From Solanum dulcamara (Eukaryota > Streptophyta > Magnoliopsida > Solanales > Solanaceae), in contig NC_077240.1 in assembly GCF_947179165.1 (NCBI RefSeq), positions 1,185,501 to 1,249,500 of the forward strand: a stretch of 64,000 nt of DNA, read 5' to 3'. The position numbers and the translations under genes were made by a program. Below are positions 61,201-64,000 of the stretch, in pieces; the stretch's first letter is position 1, and each line of letters opens with the position of its first letter. The notes under the pieces are model-generated. The model ran no database searches, was not told the DNA's origin, and saw only the letters and a program-made list of their open reading frames with translations.

Positions 61201-62398
61201 TTCTTTCCTTAATTAATTACTATGTTACTTGACACACTACTTAAAAAATAATGAATAGTATGACGATTTTATTGCTAACATTGAGTGGTTGTTTTTTACT
61301 TGTTGCAGTTCATAACATTTGGTTTTGCATGCACACCATTGTATTTTGTATGGGAGAAGGCCATAGGCATGCACGAATGCAAGAGCTTGTGTAAGAGGGC
61401 GGCGGCACGATTACCAGTGGTGATTCCAATATGGTTTCTGGCCATAGTCTTCCCATTCTTTGGACCTATAAACTCCTCCGTTGGTTCACTCCTCGTTAGT
61501 TTCACCGTCTACATTATCCCCGCTCTAGCTTACATGCTCACGTTTAAATCGGCAGCAGCACGAGAGGTACCAATATTAGGCCATGTAGCAAATTTTTATT
61601 ACCCTATAGTACTAGTTAAGAAATAGAACAAAAATAATTAAAGAATCTTATATTATGATTCCCAAGAACCAATGGAGAATAAAAAGAAGGGAATTTATAA
61701 ACTTAAGTCACATCTCACATAGTATTGTAGTACTTGGATGTATAGTGAAATGAAAAAGGACTATTTATTCTTGGAGCTAATATCTAGTAGGAATTGTCCA
61801 AACATAAAAACATAATATCAGTCTAACTCGCTTTCAACTTTGATTAAAAGTAGGAAAATAAAACATAAAAGCAAAATAAATTTTTAGAAACAGAATTTGA
61901 ATTTAATTTATGTGCTATGCTCTAACTATGTAATATTGCCTTTAAGTTCTATACATAGTTTACCTAAGAAACTTTTAAACTATCAAATCACTTTTATTTC
62001 CCCTGGGGTATGAGGATAGGGGTCAAATTTAAATTTTTTAGTGTTAATTCCTAAATTGTTTGTTTATATCTTTAATATTTTTGGTGTCTTATGAATATGT
62101 ACTGATTATAAACTTTGATATTATGCAGAATGCGGTAGAGCAACCCCCAAAATTCGTGGGACGTTGGGCTGGAACATTTACAATAAACATATTTGTGGTG
62201 GTTTGGGTACTGATTGTTGGATTTGGATTTGGTGGTTGGGCTAGCATGACCAATTTCATTCATCAAATTGACACATTTGGTCTTTTCACCAAGTGTTACC
62301 AATGTCCACCTCCACCGGGATCTCCGCCACCATTCCTCCCTCATGATGGTGCTCCACGCCCATCTCCGGCCAACATCACTCACCATCACAACCTATGA
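58285..62398 (+). CDS. LAX3: AUX1/LAX-family auxin influx carrier, LAX3-like (8 exons)
   Basis: Exons are 58285-58449, 58523-58708, 58974-59086, 59175-59358, 59723-59820, 60982-61189, 61309-61566 and 62129-62398, giving 493 aa. Hallmarks run in order: LFWHGGSAYDAWFSCASNQ, VAQVLLTLPYSFSQLGMLSG, YIEYRTRKEREKVDFRNHVI, QWFEVLDGLLGKHWRNVGL, IPSFHNYRIWSFLG, MVLYFTGATNILYTFGGHAV, ARLPVVIPIWFLAI and FGPINSSVGSLLVSFTVYII. The C-terminus is DTFGLFTKCYQCPPPP followed by a Pro/His-rich tail. These define the AUX1/LAX amino-acid-permease-like proton-coupled IAA importer of the plasma membrane, with about 10-11 membrane segments. ENAVEQPPKF-type and KCYQCPP ends favour LAX3/LAX2 over AUX1. The donor after exon 6 is CAG|GCACTT, a GC-AG intron; all others are GT-AG. 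The exon count matches the family, and all conserved segments are present. Confidence 0.95.
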
Positions 62399-64000
62399 GG
62401 TCGTCACGGAAATTAAATAGGGTTAAAAGACCCATTCTACCCTCAATTGGCACGACATTATGAGTTGGGACGATAGATGAAGATGCATGGGTTGTATGTG
62501 TAAATTTGTTAAGCCATCACTACAATTCCCCCCCGCTTCCCCCACTTCCATGTCTTGATTTTTTTTTTTTTAATTTAGCTTGATTTGGTTAATTAATGTA
62601 GTATGCGACATGTTTCTAGAGAAGAGATTTGCAACTTTTTGTTCTATTTACTAATGTATGATATGACCGGGTGGCATTCCTTAACTATAAAGGTGTGGTG
62701 GAGTGTATGGAGTTTATTTTCCAATTAAATGTTTCAAGTTTGAATTCTGAAATTTGAAAAAACTTTCGTGAATATTGGAATTTCAGATGCTTATACTCCA
62801 AAGAAAAGGAAGAGGGAATTCAATTTCCTTGTTAAAAATGTTAAAGGATAAAAAAAAATTACTTCAAGCAAATTTTCAACAATTTGGAATTGAGAATTTC
62901 AAGATAATTATCTTTCCTTTGTTGAAAGGTACATCCCTGGAGTATACAACATTGATATGGATTGGAAAATGACAGGGAGCAATAATAAAGAATACAAATG
63001 ACATTTTTTATGGGCAAATTTTACTATTCTCACCTACATGTTTTGACTACATTTTGACTTGTTCCTAACCCCTATTATTACACTTGTGGGACCTTGGAAA
63101 TGGGTAATATCTGAGATTATTCGAAGAGGCAAATTAAATGAATTTTTTATTTAGTTTTTAATTTTTTTAAAAATGGGGATAGAGTGAAAAATTAAATCCT
63201 CATCAATAAAATGACAGTTCAGATTGTCAACCAATTGAGTTATTAAGATAAAATTAATTTATATTATGACTGCTTTTGTTTATAATTATTAATGAATATT
63301 TTGAACCAAGTTCTAAATGAGAAAATGTTAGATTAGAGACTAAAATGTTGTAGATATTATATAAAAATTTAATGTTTTGTCACCCTCAAAAAACTATATT
63401 TATACAATTTTCAAAATAGAGACAAACTTTAAATGACGACATAAAAAGAAAATACTTGCATAAATCAGCCATAATTTTATCTTCAACATTTTGCCTTTAC
63501 CACTTAAAATTGAACAATCTAAGTGAAGACTATCTAATAAATAGACCATTAATATCTCAACATATAGCCATCACTCTATGACTAGTTAATGATCCATATT
63601 TTGATAAAACAATGAGTATAAGCGTAAATTAATATTATTACGCAACAGATTTCTTATATTAGAGTATGGAAATACATTACCAAATTATTAGTCTAATTAT
63701 GATCCAAGTATTTGATTTTTGTAAAGATAGTACTGGTATTTGTAGTGAAGTCAATCAAACAATTCAATGGACCCAAACTGAGAACAATGTTACTAACATA
63801 ACACAAATTTACGAAAATCAAATTGAAAGTTAATATTTAGCATTATCTAATAAACAAGATGAGTGAATTGGGTTTTGCTTGATTTTTTCCTAAGTGATTG
63901 ATCATATTAATTTATATGTTTTTCAAGACTACTTTGTGAAATGTAGAGAAAAACAAAATTACAACACAATATTTTTACGTGAAAAACACTCAACTTACAA
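62399..64000. other. 3' flank of LAX and noncoding DNA to the window end
   Basis: It contains the LAX 3' untranslated region and then AT-rich sequence. A short frame at 62775-62972 shows no family features. I see no gene up to the edge. Confidence 0.45.

Overview
This window is plant nuclear DNA, most likely from a Solanaceae species of the tomato/potato type. It is AT-rich, its genes have many introns with canonical plant splice sites, and it carries Solanaceae-style SINE remnants. Those remnants have the GTCTGCGTA-like block, the 'gggattaca' block and a TTG-type tail. It also holds Copia LTR copies with an initiator-Met-tRNA primer site and many MITEs. I saw no organelle, viral or bacterial segment, no CRISPR array, and no rRNA or confident tRNA gene.

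Layout: (1) 1222-1320, minus: first coding exon of a gene that leaves the window on the left and encodes an N-terminal membrane anchor. (2) 8949-12702, plus: two-exon NFD4/nodulin-like major facilitator transporter of 556 aa. (3) 14517-17108, plus: eight-exon secreted GH10 endo-1,4-beta-xylanase of 550 aa with an N-terminal CBM22-like module and both catalytic glutamates. (4) 21517-26411, plus: 4.9-kb Ty1/Copia retrotransposon with two 239-bp LTRs and a heavily broken gag-pol. (5) 27332-28939, plus: three-exon thaumatin-like protein (TLP) with a Gly/Ser-rich linker and a GPI-type tail. (6) About 30.9-36.4 kb: a mobile-element graveyard with a COQ4 pseudogene, an MS5/POLLENLESS3-like fragment, an unidentified coding-like fragment and two solo LTRs with perfect TTTAC duplications. 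(7) 37.5-41.6 kb: a truncated SINE with a 16-bp duplication, a hAT-type MITE and a 1.15-kb Mutator-like element with a perfect 9-bp duplication. (8) 41939-42811, minus: second TLP, facing the first. (9) 43.1-57.8 kb: gene-free, with foldback elements, a 3.3-kb probable solo LTR and several MITEs. (10) 58285-62398, plus: eight-exon AUX1/LAX auxin influx carrier of 493 aa, closest to LAX3, with one non-canonical GC-AG intron.

The genes do not form an operon-like system. Several act at the cell wall or apoplast: the xylanase, the two TLPs and the auxin importer. I see no evidence of coordinated function beyond that. The most interesting points are the possible intron-retention switch between soluble and GPI-anchored TLP, the GC-AG intron in LAX, the cluster of unrelated gene fragments broken by a solo LTR, and several transposons with exact target-site duplications. 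I found no convincing novel multi-gene system. Exon boundaries come from reading frame, splice consensus and family knowledge; no transcripts or database searches were available.
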